Positions 17,257-25,907 are shown, numbered from the stretch's first letter. The stretch: 64,000 nucleotides of DNA from JBBSEX01 sp038239345 (GCA_038239345.1 JBBSEX010000013.1:1-64000); one strand, 5' to 3'. The notes: generated by a model from the sequence alone, not told the origin. Program-made: numbers and translations.

Positions 17257-17895
17257 TCAGGCCGCCTTCTTTCGACTGTTTCCGCTTAGCATGCCGGCTG
17301 AGACGAACTCCACAATCCGCTGGGTCAGGCGCGGCAAATCGTCCACGCTACACACTCCACCCGTGACCTTAGGGATCACCCGCATCCAGGCGATCGTGTG
17401 GGACATAGCTCCCGCCATGAACTGGATGCGCCACATCCGATCCTCAATCGAGAGGTCGGGTAGAGTCTCGGCCAAAGCCTGGTTGAATCGCAGCGCGACA
17501 TGCATCAAATGGGTGCGAAATAGCCTCTCGATGAAATCGTCGGGGGCGGTGAAGGCTCGGCCCAACAAGCGCTGAAAGCTGGGAGAAGAACTCTCTTCGA
17601 GAACCGGCCTAACGAACGCCTCGACAATCTTTTCGATGGCGATAGGCTGACCGTTCGCTTCCAACTCAGCCGCGTGCAGCATAGCCAGACGCTTCTCATT
17701 CACTGGCCCTAACGCCCGTGCCGTGACAGCGTCCGTTAGAGCTTCCTTTGATTGGAAATGGTAATTCACCGACGCCAGATTCACCCCAGCTTCGCGAGTG
17801 ATATCGCGCAGTGAGGCCTTTTCGAAACCTTCGGTTGCAAATAGTTCTTCGGCGGCATCCAGGATGCGGTTCTTCGTATCCTTGCTTTGAATCAT
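17257..17895 (-). CDS. TetR-family repressor of the efflux operon
   Basis: A 212-residue regulator. The N-terminal helix-turn-helix (residues about 8-55: ILDAAEELFATEGFEKASLRD, then VNLASVNYHFQSKEAL) is textbook TetR; the C-terminal ligand domain resembles the CecR/YbiH group that controls ybhGFSR in enterobacteria. It heads the efflux operon and so probably represses its own operon until a drug binds. Its ATG lies inside an inverted repeat that also overlaps the -10 box. There is almost no leader and no Shine-Dalgarno, so translation may be near-leaderless. Confidence 0.94.
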   Translation of the reverse strand: MIQSKDTKNRILDAAEELFATEGFEKASLRDITREAGVNLASVNYHFQSKEALTDAVTARALGPVNEKRLAMLHAAELEANGQPIAIEKIVEAFVRPVLEESSSPSFQRLLGRAFTAPDDFIERLFRTHLMHVALRFNQALAETLPDLSIEDRMWRIQFMAGAMSHTIAWMRVIPKVTGGVCSVDDLPRLTQRIVEFVSAGMLSGNSRKKAA

Positions 17896-17921
17896 ACGTA
17901 TGTTTCAATTATACGTATGAT
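17891..17921. promoter_or_regulatory. Probable TetR operator (11-base inverted repeat)
   Basis: ATCATACGTAT (17891-17901) and ATACGTATGAT (17911-17921) are exact inverted copies with a nine-base spacer. Each arm also contains the self-palindrome ATACGTAT. The site covers the -10 box and the start codon of the TetR gene and lies 31 bases before the pta ATG, so binding would block self-transcription and might also affect pta. Confidence 0.8.
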
Positions 17922-17935
17922 TTAATTCTTGGCAA
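17908..17935 (-). promoter_or_regulatory. Sigma-70 promoter of the TetR/efflux operon
   Basis: On the minus strand TTGCCA (17935-17930), a 16-base spacer and a perfect TATAAT (17913-17908) precede the TetR ATG at 17895 by 12 bases. Transcription would start about five bases before the ATG. The operator overlaps the -10 box. Confidence 0.75.
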
Positions 17936-17952
17936 GAACTTTCCGAAGTAAG

Positions 17953-18915
17953 ATGGGAACGCCAATGGCAATGCCTGACTCCGCTGCGGAATTTCTAGAA
18001 CGGCAGACTATGCGCCTGCGTTCCCAAAAGCGTCGCCCGAAGATAGTTTTCCCCGAAGGAGCCGACCCGCGCGTTCAAGCCGCCGCCACCCGTCTGGAAG
18101 CGGAAGGGCTGCTTGAGCCCATTTTGCTTGAGACTTTGACTACCGACGATCGGCTGGCGGCGCTGTACTTCGAACGCCGCCAGCACAAAGGGCTGGCCGA
18201 ATCGGAGGCTCGCTATATATCTGACCGTCCACTTTTCCGCGCCGCACTTATGGTTTCAGCGGGAGACGCCGATGGCTTCGTTGGTGGCGCGGCAAATACA
18301 ACAGCCGAGACCGTTCGCGCCGCGCTGCAATGCATCGGACCGGCACCCGCTGTCAACACCGTATCCAGCGCTTTTATTATGTGCGTGCACGATCGATCGT
18401 TCGGGTACGATGGAATTCTCGCCTTCGCCGACTGTGGAATCGTGGTCGATCCCACCGTTGAGGAGCTTGTGGAAATCGCCGTTGCTACCGCTAGCACTAC
18501 CGCGCGCATCATCGGGGCCACGCCGCGCATCGCGATGCTCTCGTTCTCGACGAAGGGCAGCGCCGTGCATCCGCACGCGCAAAAGATGATAGACGCCACG
18601 CGCCTGGTGCGCGAGCGATTCCCCAGCCTCACGATCGATGGCGAACTGCAGGCGGACGCAGCTTTGGTGTCCCACATCGCGTATGCGAAAGCGCCGGAAT
18701 CGTCGCTGGCGGGTAATGCAAATACGCTGATCTTTCCCAACCTATCGGCAGGGAACGTCGCTTACAAGTTAGTAGAGCGCTTGGGCGGCGCCGTTGCTTT
18801 GGGACCTTTGTTGCAAGGCCTCGCCAAGCCGGCCAACGATCTTTCGCGCGGCTGTTCAGCCGACGATATTTATTGCGTCAGCATTCTTACGGCTCTGCAG
18901 GCCATGGACAACTAA
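17953..18915 (+). CDS. pta: Phosphate acetyltransferase
   Basis: A 320-residue Pta-type enzyme that interconverts acetyl-CoA and acetyl phosphate. The family blocks PKIVFPEGADPRVQAAA, DADGFVGGAANTTAETVRAA, MLSFSTKGSA, DGELQADAALV, NTLIFPNLSAGNVAYKL and GPLLQGLAKPANDLSRG are all present. The frame is open from a TTG at 17929, but the ATG at 17953 is closer to the first conserved block; two further ATGs follow at 17965 and 17971. No acetate kinase gene adjoins it. The deacetylase gene begins one base after its stop, which ties it to acetyl-group metabolism. Confidence 0.93.
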   Translation: MGTPMAMPDSAAEFLERQTMRLRSQKRRPKIVFPEGADPRVQAAATRLEAEGLLEPILLETLTTDDRLAALYFERRQHKGLAESEARYISDRPLFRAALMVSAGDADGFVGGAANTTAETVRAALQCIGPAPAVNTVSSAFIMCVHDRSFGYDGILAFADCGIVVDPTVEELVEIAVATASTTARIIGATPRIAMLSFSTKGSAVHPHAQKMIDATRLVRERFPSLTIDGELQADAALVSHIAYAKAPESSLAGNANTLIFPNLSAGNVAYKLVERLGGAVALGPLLQGLAKPANDLSRGCSADDIYCVSILTALQAMDN

Positions 18916-18916
18916 T

Positions 18917-19798
18917 TTGCCGGCGCTCCGCCTTATCTACCATCCCGGCTACGATTTAAGTCTCGGCGATCACGTTTTTCCATCTCACAAATATCGTCTG
19001 ATTCATGCCCGTCTTTTGGCTGAAGGATTTGGGTTTGTAGAACCCGCGCCCGCCACAGACGCCGACATGTTGCTGGTGCATGACGCGGAGTGGATCGATA
19101 AGCTGCGCGAGGGAACACTTACCCAACGCGACATATTGCGACTGGAAATCCCCTATTCTTACGCTATGGTGGATGCGTTTTGGCTTGCCACTGGCGGCAC
19201 GATCCTGGCCGCTCGCAATGCCCTGCAGGAAGGGATCGGGTTCAATATCGGCGGTGGTTTCCATCACGCCTTCGCGAATTATGGAGAGGGTTTTTGCGCG
19301 ATAAACGATGTCGCGGTGGCGATTCGCCGTTTGCAAAAAGATGGACTGGTCAGAAGCGCTTTGGTAGTGGATTGCGATGTTCATCACGGCAACGGAACTG
19401 CCGCGATCTTTGCCCGGGATCCGGACGTTGCGACGCTGTCGATCCATCAGTTGAATAATTATCCCTTCGAAAAACCGTCGTCGACCATCGACATCGATCT
19501 ACCCGATGGTACCGGCGATGAAGAATATTTGCGCCGCTTGCACGATGCCTGCGACATGGCCGCGGGCTATGCACCGGACATTATTTTCTATGTTGCCGGA
19601 GCGGATCCGTTTCACGGCGATCAACTAGGTGGCTTGCGATTAACCATCGAGGGTCTTCGCCGCCGTGACAAGCTGGTAGTTGACTTCGCCCGCACCCGAA
19701 GTATTCCTCTGGCTATTGTGCTCGCCGGAGGCTATGCCGCCAACGTCGAAGACACCGTGACGATTCACTGCAATACCGCGAAGGCCGCCGCGCTATAG
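18917..19798 (+). CDS. Histone-deacetylase-fold amidohydrolase (AcuC-like)
   Basis: A 293-residue zinc amidohydrolase of the arginase/deacetylase fold. The tandem His GFHHAF, the charge-relay and metal motif DCDVHHGNG and the late AGADPFHGDQLGG match bacterial histone deacetylase relatives, which remove acetyl groups from lysines, polyamines or small molecules. Starting points upstream lie inside pta; the TTG at 18917, one base after the pta stop, is the best start. Coupling to pta suggests a role in protein or metabolite acetylation by acetyl phosphate or acetyl-CoA. It converges on the next gene with CTATAG shared by both stops. Confidence 0.92.
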   Translation: MPALRLIYHPGYDLSLGDHVFPSHKYRLIHARLLAEGFGFVEPAPATDADMLLVHDAEWIDKLREGTLTQRDILRLEIPYSYAMVDAFWLATGGTILAARNALQEGIGFNIGGGFHHAFANYGEGFCAINDVAVAIRRLQKDGLVRSALVVDCDVHHGNGTAAIFARDPDVATLSIHQLNNYPFEKPSSTIDIDLPDGTGDEEYLRRLHDACDMAAGYAPDIIFYVAGADPFHGDQLGGLRLTIEGLRRRDKLVVDFARTRSIPLAIVLAGGYAANVEDTVTIHCNTAKAAAL

Positions 19799-20899
19799 GT
19801 TCCGCTTTAGAAAAGAACAAATGTGATACCCGTCCATGAATTTAAACGGGCTCTCACCCAGCGTGTAATGCCCGCACGGCAATACGACGCTCTTGTGATC
19901 CAGATTCAATTCGCGCGCGGCAACCACAACCTGCTCCGATAAGTGCGTAGGAAACGTTGTGTCGTAGGCGGCATAAATGAATAACGATTTCTTTTTCTTG
20001 GGAGCGAATTTCGCCATGAAGTTCGGTGGGCTGATACCGCTCCAAACTTCACGCAGCCGGTCGAGATCGATGTTGCCTTCCAACCCCTGGCGGATATGCT
20101 GCGTGGATAACCCCGTCCAGACCACGTCGGCGACATACGTCGAGCAATGATTGAACGCGTTCACCGCCAACCGGTCGTCGTGCGCGCTGGCAAGAAACGC
20201 ATAGCAGGATCCAAGGCTTGTTCCGACAATTCCCAGCCGCTCAAACCCCTGCGATTCCATCCAGTCCAGACAGCTTCGAATGTCGATCACCGCTTGTCTG
20301 GTTGCGTCCATAGTGCGGGCGATGTTCGATGATACAGCGTAATCAGCCCGCTCCAGTTCCGCCGGCATCCGGTAATCGTGATAGGGAAGACTCAATCGCA
20401 TGCAGGAAATTCCCAGAGCCGCGATGCCCTTGCACAATCCAGCATGCTGATCGGCCGATGCATTCCAATGCGGCAACACCAGCACCGCTTTACGTGGGGA
20501 CTTAACCGGTTTCTTCGGATCCGTTCGCGCCGGGAACCACTTCCCGTGCACGATGTTGTTTTCGGGGTAAGCCGTTTTCACGGCCGACGTGAATCGCAAA
20601 ACACCTTCATGGAGACGGAAATCGGTCGGTACTTCGTAGCCGAAAAACGTATCACTATCGTCGATAATGGCCTGATTCAGGGCCTTCAAATAAGCTTCAG
20701 GATCGTCTTCGGAAACATCCGGTTTCTTAATCGGCCAATCGCGGGTCCACTCCAGGCCCCAGTCGAAAGGACGTACCACGCGATTCGTAGAACGAAACGC
20801 GAGACGGTTTTCCCAATTGCTCATCCATCTGCCGTAGGCCTTTTTCATTGAGTCCAGTGCTGACTTAAATGTAGCAGAGGGGATGCCATCCACTGGCAA
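19793..20899 (-). CDS. Alpha/beta hydrolase, ABHD18-like
   Basis: A 368-residue alpha/beta hydrolase without signal peptide. The nucleophile elbow is GTSLGSCYAFLASAHD; a later YAAYDTTFP and the final GHYTLGESPFKFMDGYHI supply a likely Asp and His. The N-terminal 110 residues (ENRLAFRSTNRVVRPFDWGLEW) precede the fold and resemble the ABHD18 type. The substrate is unknown. It lies ten bases downstream of the lpxI stop on the same strand and might be the fourth gene of the lipid A operon, or simply read through. Confidence 0.78.
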   Translation of the reverse strand: MPVDGIPSATFKSALDSMKKAYGRWMSNWENRLAFRSTNRVVRPFDWGLEWTRDWPIKKPDVSEDDPEAYLKALNQAIIDDSDTFFGYEVPTDFRLHEGVLRFTSAVKTAYPENNIVHGKWFPARTDPKKPVKSPRKAVLVLPHWNASADQHAGLCKGIAALGISCMRLSLPYHDYRMPAELERADYAVSSNIARTMDATRQAVIDIRSCLDWMESQGFERLGIVGTSLGSCYAFLASAHDDRLAVNAFNHCSTYVADVVWTGLSTQHIRQGLEGNIDLDRLREVWSGISPPNFMAKFAPKKKKSLFIYAAYDTTFPTHLSEQVVVAARELNLDHKSVVLPCGHYTLGESPFKFMDGYHICSFLKRNL

Positions 20900-20908
20900 T
20901 TGTCGACG

Positions 20909-21736
20909 TCAGCCTTCAATGGGGTCTTCGTCCACACGATAACCGACGATCGTGATTCCGGCGTTGTTCGCGGCAATCATCATTTCCTCTCGATCCAGAA
21001 ACAATGTGCGTCCCGCATCCACAGCCAACGCCGTCGTATTCGTTTCCTGCATCACGGCAATCGTCGCCGGACCCGCTACGGGCACGTCAAACAGCATATG
21101 CCGGCGCCGCCCTGAACCCTTCACCAGCCGCAGCGGTTTTCCGTTTACCAGCTTCGAAGCCCGGCGCAGCATCGCATCCGTGCCTTCCATTGCTTCCAGC
21201 GCGACACAAGCTCGATCGGCAATCGCCACACTTTGCCCGATATCAAATCCGGAAAGCGCCTGAGCGATTCTCCTGCCATAGGCCAATTCCTTGTTCTCAT
21301 CGGCTGTCGGCCTGCGCTTTGAAAGTACACCTTCGTCCGCCAGTAACGATTTCAACAGCAGCGTGGAATCCACCAATCGAATGCCTTCGCCGGCCAGCAC
21401 CTGCACTACGCCGCCGATCAATGCATCGGTATTCTTCTGCCGCAACGACGTTAGTAGCTTCAGCAAACGCCAGTCTGGACTTAGCGATGAAAAGATGTTG
21501 ACGTGCTTTACCTGTCCGCACATCATGATCTCGGTGATCTTCTCTTCTTTCAAGATCTCAATCAGCCGGCTCAGCTGCCCGATGGAGATCCAATAACAAC
21601 GCGCTGCCAGTGCCTCAATATCAGGCGAGGCTTCTTCCTCAATGCCGATAACAACTACGTCCACGCCGAGTTTGCGAGCCGACTCCAGTGCCAGTATCGG
21701 AAACCGTCCGTTCCCCGCCAGCAAACCGTATCGCAT
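20909..21736 (-). CDS. lpxI: UDP-2,3-diacylglucosamine pyrophosphatase LpxI
   Basis: A 275-residue LpxI (former DUF1009) enzyme, which cleaves UDP-2,3-diacylglucosamine to lipid X and UMP and is found where LpxH is absent. The N-terminal GLLAGNGRFPILALESAR, central ADEGVLSKRRPTADE and DIGQSVAIADRACVALEAMEGTD, and the C-terminal GPATIAVMQ are characteristic. It follows lpxA by two bases in a fabZ-lpxA-lpxI operon. Unlike LpxH it attacks the alpha-phosphate. Confidence 0.95.
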   Translation of the reverse strand: MRYGLLAGNGRFPILALESARKLGVDVVVIGIEEEASPDIEALAARCYWISIGQLSRLIEILKEEKITEIMMCGQVKHVNIFSSLSPDWRLLKLLTSLRQKNTDALIGGVVQVLAGEGIRLVDSTLLLKSLLADEGVLSKRRPTADENKELAYGRRIAQALSGFDIGQSVAIADRACVALEAMEGTDAMLRRASKLVNGKPLRLVKGSGRRRHMLFDVPVAGPATIAVMQETNTTALAVDAGRTLFLDREEMMIAANNAGITIVGYRVDEDPIEG

Positions 21737-21738
21737 CG

Positions 21739-22515
21739 CTATTTGACGAACCCACGCTCGCCGGATTGCAGGAATTCAATCAATTCGTCAACCTCCGCGA
21801 TCGGCGGAACTTCCTCGCGAATTCGCTCCAGCGCCTGCGAAGTATTAAGGCCCGATCGCGTCAATAAACGAAATGCTTTGTGCAACGCGTCAATCGTCTC
21901 CGCAGAGAATCCCCGCCGCTCCAAACCAGTCGCATTCGCGCCAAAAACTTTGATCTCCCGCGGACTCACCGTCGTCGAAAACGGCAAAACGTCCTGTGTC
22001 ACCACGCTATATCCGCCGATCATGGAATGGCGTCCTACCCGGCAAAATTGATGCACGCCCGTGAAGGCCCCAATCACCGCCCAATCGCCCACCAACACAT
22101 GTCCCGCGAAGGTCACTCCATTCGCCAGCACCGCGTTGCTGCCCAATTGCACGTCATGCGCGATGTGCACATAGGCCATCAGTAAATTATCGTCGCCGAT
22201 GCGCGTCGTCAAGCCGCCGCCTTCAGTTCCGCGATGTATGGTGACGAATTCGCGAATATTGTTGCGCTGGCCGATGTGGGTTTCCGCGCGCTCGCCTTTA
22301 TACTTTTTGTCCTGCGACGCGACGCCGATGCTGCAGTACGGATAGAATACGTTGTCTTCGCCGATGAATGTAACGCCCTCGACATAGACATGGGCCTTCA
22401 GGTGAGTTCGCGACCCGATTTTCACGTCCGCGCCGATGATGCAATACGGACCGATCTCCGCTGTCTCAGCGATGTGCGCGCTGGGATCGATCAGAGCGGT
22501 CTGATGAATGGACAT
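21739..22515 (-). CDS. lpxA: UDP-N-acetylglucosamine acyltransferase LpxA
   Basis: A 258-residue left-handed beta-helix enzyme that puts the first 3-hydroxyacyl chain on UDP-GlcNAc. Hexapeptide repeats run from residue 2 to about 190 (IHQTALIDPSAHIAETAEIG); the catalytic His sits in LLMAYVHIAHDVQLG and the helical C-terminal domain follows FGANATGLERRGFS. Eight bases separate it from fabZ. It indicates that the organism makes lipid A. Confidence 0.97.
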   Translation of the reverse strand: MSIHQTALIDPSAHIAETAEIGPYCIIGADVKIGSRTHLKAHVYVEGVTFIGEDNVFYPYCSIGVASQDKKYKGERAETHIGQRNNIREFVTIHRGTEGGGLTTRIGDDNLLMAYVHIAHDVQLGSNAVLANGVTFAGHVLVGDWAVIGAFTGVHQFCRVGRHSMIGGYSVVTQDVLPFSTTVSPREIKVFGANATGLERRGFSAETIDALHKAFRLLTRSGLNTSQALERIREEVPPIAEVDELIEFLQSGERGFVK

Positions 22516-22523
22516 GCGGCCGA

Positions 22524-22982
22524 CTACAGGTTTCCAGCTACCGGCGTCCGCTTATCTTGCAACGCACAGAGCACTCGCGCTTCGGCAACCACCTGGCCAT
22601 CCACCAGCGCCCGACCGGAAATCTTCGCCACGCTTGCCTTGCGCTTCTCGATTTGAACTTCCATGCGGAGTTGATCGCCCGGTCGTACCGGCCTCCGGAA
22701 CTTGGCCTCTTCCACCGACGCCAGCAGCACCAATTTATTCTTTCGATCCGGCAGGAACTTCAACACCAACACGCCAGCCACCTGCGCCATAGCTTCAATA
22801 ATCATCACGCCCGGCATCACCGGGAACCCTGGAAAATGTCCAATGAAGAAGGGTTCGTTGATAGTGACGTTCTTGATGCCGACAATTTTCGTCTCGTCGA
22901 TTTCCAGAATACGATCGACCAGAAGCATCGGATAGCGATGCGGCAGAATCTCTAGAATCTCATCGATATCCAAGGTGGGCAT
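22524..22982 (-). CDS. fabZ: 3-hydroxyacyl-ACP dehydratase FabZ
   Basis: A 152-residue hot-dog-fold dehydratase of fatty acid elongation. HRYPMLLVDR, the catalytic His in FFIGHFPGFPVMPGV and the catalytic Glu in IIEAMAQVAGVL are in the right places. As in many Gram-negative bacteria it is beside lpxA, where both compete for 3-hydroxyacyl-ACP. It is divergent from the M20 peptidase with only 24 bases between the two start codons, which is very little space for two ordinary promoters. Confidence 0.97.
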   Translation of the reverse strand: MPTLDIDEILEILPHRYPMLLVDRILEIDETKIVGIKNVTINEPFFIGHFPGFPVMPGVMIIEAMAQVAGVLVLKFLPDRKNKLVLLASVEEAKFRRPVRPGDQLRMEVQIEKRKASVAKISGRALVDGQVVAEARVLCALQDKRTPVAGNL

Positions 22983-22995
22983 GCAATGCCGCTAT

Positions 22996-23001
22996 TATAA
23001 C
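22996..23001 (+). promoter_or_regulatory. Possible -10 box for a leaderless M20 mRNA
   Basis: TATAAC lies five bases before the ATG at 23007 in the 24-base divergent spacer. At that distance transcription would begin at or next to the ATG, giving a leaderless message. No Shine-Dalgarno is visible. Confidence 0.35.
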
Positions 23002-23006
23002 AAGCG

Positions 23007-24146
23007 ATGGATGCATTTCTTTCGCAGTGCCGCAAAAAACAAAAAGACATCATCGCGTTGATTCGCGAGTTCGTCGAGTGCGAATCACCCAGTGATCACG
23101 CCCCCTCCGTGGACCGTTTCGTCGATCTGGTTGCCGCCAAGGTCGCTGGAATCGCCAAGGTGAAAGTTATTCCGGGAAAGCCGTTTGGCCGGCATCTGCG
23201 CTGCGAGTTTGACCTTCCCGGAACGAAGAAGTCCGGCCAGATCCTGGCTCTCGGCCACTCCGATACCGTTTGGCCGCTGGGTACGTTAGCCACAATGCCG
23301 TTCCGCGAAAACAAAGGCCGCCTCTGGGGGCCTGGCGTGCTCGACATGAAAGGCGGCATCGCATTCTTCCTCTTTGCCGTCCGGATTCTTCGCGAGTTAG
23401 ATCAGCCGGTATCGCGCAAAATCGTTCTGCAGTTGAACTCCGATGAAGAAGTAGGCAGCGTTAGTTCCCGGCCGCTGACAGATGAGATCGCGCGCAAGAG
23501 CGCCGCAGTATTGGTGCTGGAACCTGGAACGGGGCTTGCAGGAAAGCTGAAGACTGCCCGAAAGGGAGTGGGAAATTACACGGTGACGGTTCACGGCAAA
23601 GCTTCGCACGCCGGAGTCGACTTCACTAATGGCGCAAGCGCAATCGTCGAATTGGCGCGGCAGATTGACGTCATTGCCGGGTTTACGCAACTTGATCGCG
23701 GGATCACGGTAAACCCTGGCGTGATTAGCGGTGGGACGCGAACCAACGTGATCGCGGCCGAAGCTCATGCTGAAATCGATATCCGCATCGCGCGATTAAA
23801 AGATGCCACCATACTTGATCGCCAGTTTAAGAAACTGCGGGCGATCGACACTCGCTGCACGCTGGAAATAGACGGCGGCTTAAATCGACCGCCAATGGAA
23901 CGCACCGCTGAGATTGGAAAGTTGTTTCAGAGGGCGAAGGACCTGGCGCTGGAGCTAGGCGTCGATCTGGAAGAATCGTCTACCGGCGGCGGATCGGACG
24001 GCAATTTCACGGCGGCGTTCGGTATCCCTACTTTGGATGGGTTAGGCGCCGTGGGTGAAGGTGCCCATGCGGCTAATGAAAGCATCCTCATTAACCGCAT
24101 AGCGGACCGCACGGCTTTGATCGCCAAGCTACTACAAGTAATTTAG
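23007..24146 (+). CDS. M20 peptidase, carboxypeptidase G2-like
   Basis: A 379-residue zinc peptidase of the M20/CPG2 family with no signal peptide. The first metal ligand is in LALGHSDTVW, the bridging Asp in GPGVLDMKGG, the catalytic Glu pair in NSDEEVGS, and ligands in LVLEPG and GGGSDGNFT; the dimerisation domain lies in between (residues about 190-295, with KASHAG). CPG2-type enzymes release C-terminal Glu or other acids from N-acyl amino acids. The specific substrate cannot be told. Its stop shares four bases with the convergent Bax-inhibitor gene. Confidence 0.9.
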   Translation: MDAFLSQCRKKQKDIIALIREFVECESPSDHAPSVDRFVDLVAAKVAGIAKVKVIPGKPFGRHLRCEFDLPGTKKSGQILALGHSDTVWPLGTLATMPFRENKGRLWGPGVLDMKGGIAFFLFAVRILRELDQPVSRKIVLQLNSDEEVGSVSSRPLTDEIARKSAAVLVLEPGTGLAGKLKTARKGVGNYTVTVHGKASHAGVDFTNGASAIVELARQIDVIAGFTQLDRGITVNPGVISGGTRTNVIAAEAHAEIDIRIARLKDATILDRQFKKLRAIDTRCTLEIDGGLNRPPMERTAEIGKLFQRAKDLALELGVDLEESSTGGGSDGNFTAAFGIPTLDGLGAVGEGAHAANESILINRIADRTALIAKLLQVI

Positions 24147-24853
24147 CGGCGTCCACCGTTGCCGACGCGAAGCAACAAATTGAGGATCGAAACGAATACG
24201 TTGAACAGACCGGCGAACAAAATTAGCGCCCCGGGAATGGGGCTATCGGCCTCCGGATTGTGAATCACTTCACTGGTCCCGTATACCAGAATGCACACAC
24301 CCAAAATCCCGATACCGGCGGCGATAATGATTCCCAGCAGGCCGATGTTCAAGAACATATTCAAGACGGTAGCGGCGACAATGCTTACAAAAATCCCCGT
24401 CATTAGGCCCTTTGGAGCCGAAAATGTGCGGCCGGAGCTCATAACATATATCGTCACCGTTGCGAACACGACGAGGGTCATCACAGCCGCGATCTGAATC
24501 ATGCCTGGCGCGAACTGGCTGGCATAAAACAGAATCGGAGTCAGGACCAGACCCGAAATAAATCCGTCCGCCACCAGCGCCGTCACTCCCAATACCGGAT
24601 TGTGCCGCGCGGCGATCGCCACCCGGGGCATCACGAATAGAAGTCCCATCGCCACCAGCCAGCCGATCCGGCTTCCAAAAAACTGGACGACGGGTTCGGA
24701 CGAAAGACCTAAATAGCCCCCGCAAAATGCCGCAACTACGCTGAGGCTGAGCAAGAGATAGGTCTTTTTGATGACCTCGGAACGGTCGCCCACTAAGTCG
24801 TGAACGCCGAAGAATTTCTCGCCCATGCCCAAGCCATTGCTATTCGTTGCCAT
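24143..24853 (-). CDS. Bax inhibitor-1/YccA family membrane protein
   Basis: A 236-residue membrane protein with a short cytosolic N-terminus (to about residue 28) and seven predicted hydrophobic segments, including GWLVAMGLLFVMP and IIIAAGIGILGVCILVYG, as in YccA/BI-1 proteins; the segment FAGLFNVFVSILNLLLRV is the family's end. Members leak Ca2+ or modulate FtsH. A GAGAGGTGA site precedes the ATG. It begins 31 bases after the methyltransferase-nucleotidyltransferase gene on the same strand, so it may be co-transcribed with that unusual pair. Confidence 0.9.
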   Translation of the reverse strand: MATNSNGLGMGEKFFGVHDLVGDRSEVIKKTYLLLSLSVVAAFCGGYLGLSSEPVVQFFGSRIGWLVAMGLLFVMPRVAIAARHNPVLGVTALVADGFISGLVLTPILFYASQFAPGMIQIAAVMTLVVFATVTIYVMSSGRTFSAPKGLMTGIFVSIVAATVLNMFLNIGLLGIIIAAGIGILGVCILVYGTSEVIHNPEADSPIPGALILFAGLFNVFVSILNLLLRVGNGGRR

Positions 24854-24884
24854 GAGTAGTCACCTCTCTTAAGCCTAACATTGT

Positions 24885-25907
24885 CTATAGTGATTCGACC
24901 TCGAAATTGACGTCCACGCGCCATTTCCGGCCGTCCCGTTGCAACTTGTCGGCGCGGAAATAATAGCGCCCTCGATAATCTTCCAGGCGAACCGGTAGCG
25001 TCACCGGATCCTGCCAACACGTAATTGCATAGCCGCTTTGCAGCAGTGATTCCAATAGTAAATTCACCGCTGCGGAATCGAACGCCACGGCAATGTCGAT
25101 ATCGTGCGCCTCCACGGGATCACCTTGTAACATTGCCGCGAGACTTCCAATCACCGTAAAAGATACGCCAGTCTTCGCCAACTCAGCCAGAATCGCCCGG
25201 GCGTCGTCGACAGCAATTCCTCGGTCCGGCTTTCGCGCCACGATCGCATATTCATGGGATCTATTGGTGTGGAGCGGAAATAATCCCGGCGCGCTATGCG
25301 GTTTGGCATATACGATAAGGCGTTCGTCGCACAATTCCAGCCGGCGCCCGATGGCACGCGCCAAATCCCACGCTAACGGAACGAAGCCACCGTCCGGTAG
25401 ACGAATATTCTCCGCCATGGCGATCAGGAACCGGCCCGGCCGCAGATGCGTTTTCAGCGTCCGCAGTATCTCGTCCATCTGCTCCCAATAATCGGCATAG
25501 GTCTCCGCCGAATACAGTTGCAAAGTGCCGCCAGTGCCTGTATAGCCAGACCCGAAATAAGGCACGGACGTCAGAATCAAATCGACCGGCTGGCGCAATG
25601 CAAGGCAGGTCCCACATCGGATTTCGGCCGCTGGAACACGCTTCCTGGCCAGTTCAACTCGTGATGGTTCTATCTCAAAACCTAATGCCCGGCGCCCTTC
25701 CGTGCCCGCGGCTAAGAGCGTAGTGCCAAATCCCGCGAAGGGATCTAGAACCAGTTCACCGGGCTTGCTGAACTGTCTGATGAATGGCCGCATCTGCTCC
25801 ACCCATCCGCAATCGCGTCCGGCGAACTCATCACTTTCGCGGACCAGCGGATCCAGTTCGTACGCCGGATCCTGATTCGTTAAATGAATCCAGCTATTCG
25901 GCGGCAC
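24885..25907 (-). CDS. N-methyltransferase fused to a nucleotidyltransferase-fold domain
   Basis: A 340-residue two-part protein. Residues 1-226 look like an amino-methyltransferase of DNA or RNA: the SAM motif DPFAGFGTT at 55-63, acidic GFEIEPS at 77-82, a motif IV variant TSVPYF at 113-118 (normally [DNS]PP[YF]), and a tail RSHEYAIVARK at 216-226. Residues about 235-340 resemble the minimal nucleotidyltransferase fold: GS at 254-255, the DxD-type HDIDIAV at 268-274 and a possible third acid in VDVNFE. I do not know this fusion. It starts with GTG inside the end of the radical SAM gene (14-base overlap), so the two are co-expressed. Nucleic-acid modification, RNA modification or small-molecule synthesis are all possible. 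Confidence 0.75.
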   Translation of the reverse strand: MPPNSWIHLTNQDPAYELDPLVRESDEFAGRDCGWVEQMRPFIRQFSKPGELVLDPFAGFGTTLLAAGTEGRRALGFEIEPSRVELARKRVPAAEIRCGTCLALRQPVDLILTSVPYFGSGYTGTGGTLQLYSAETYADYWEQMDEILRTLKTHLRPGRFLIAMAENIRLPDGGFVPLAWDLARAIGRRLELCDERLIVYAKPHSAPGLFPLHTNRSHEYAIVARKPDRGIAVDDARAILAELAKTGVSFTVIGSLAAMLQGDPVEAHDIDIAVAFDSAAVNLLLESLLQSGYAITCWQDPVTLPVRLEDYRGRYYFRADKLQRDGRKWRVDVNFEVESL

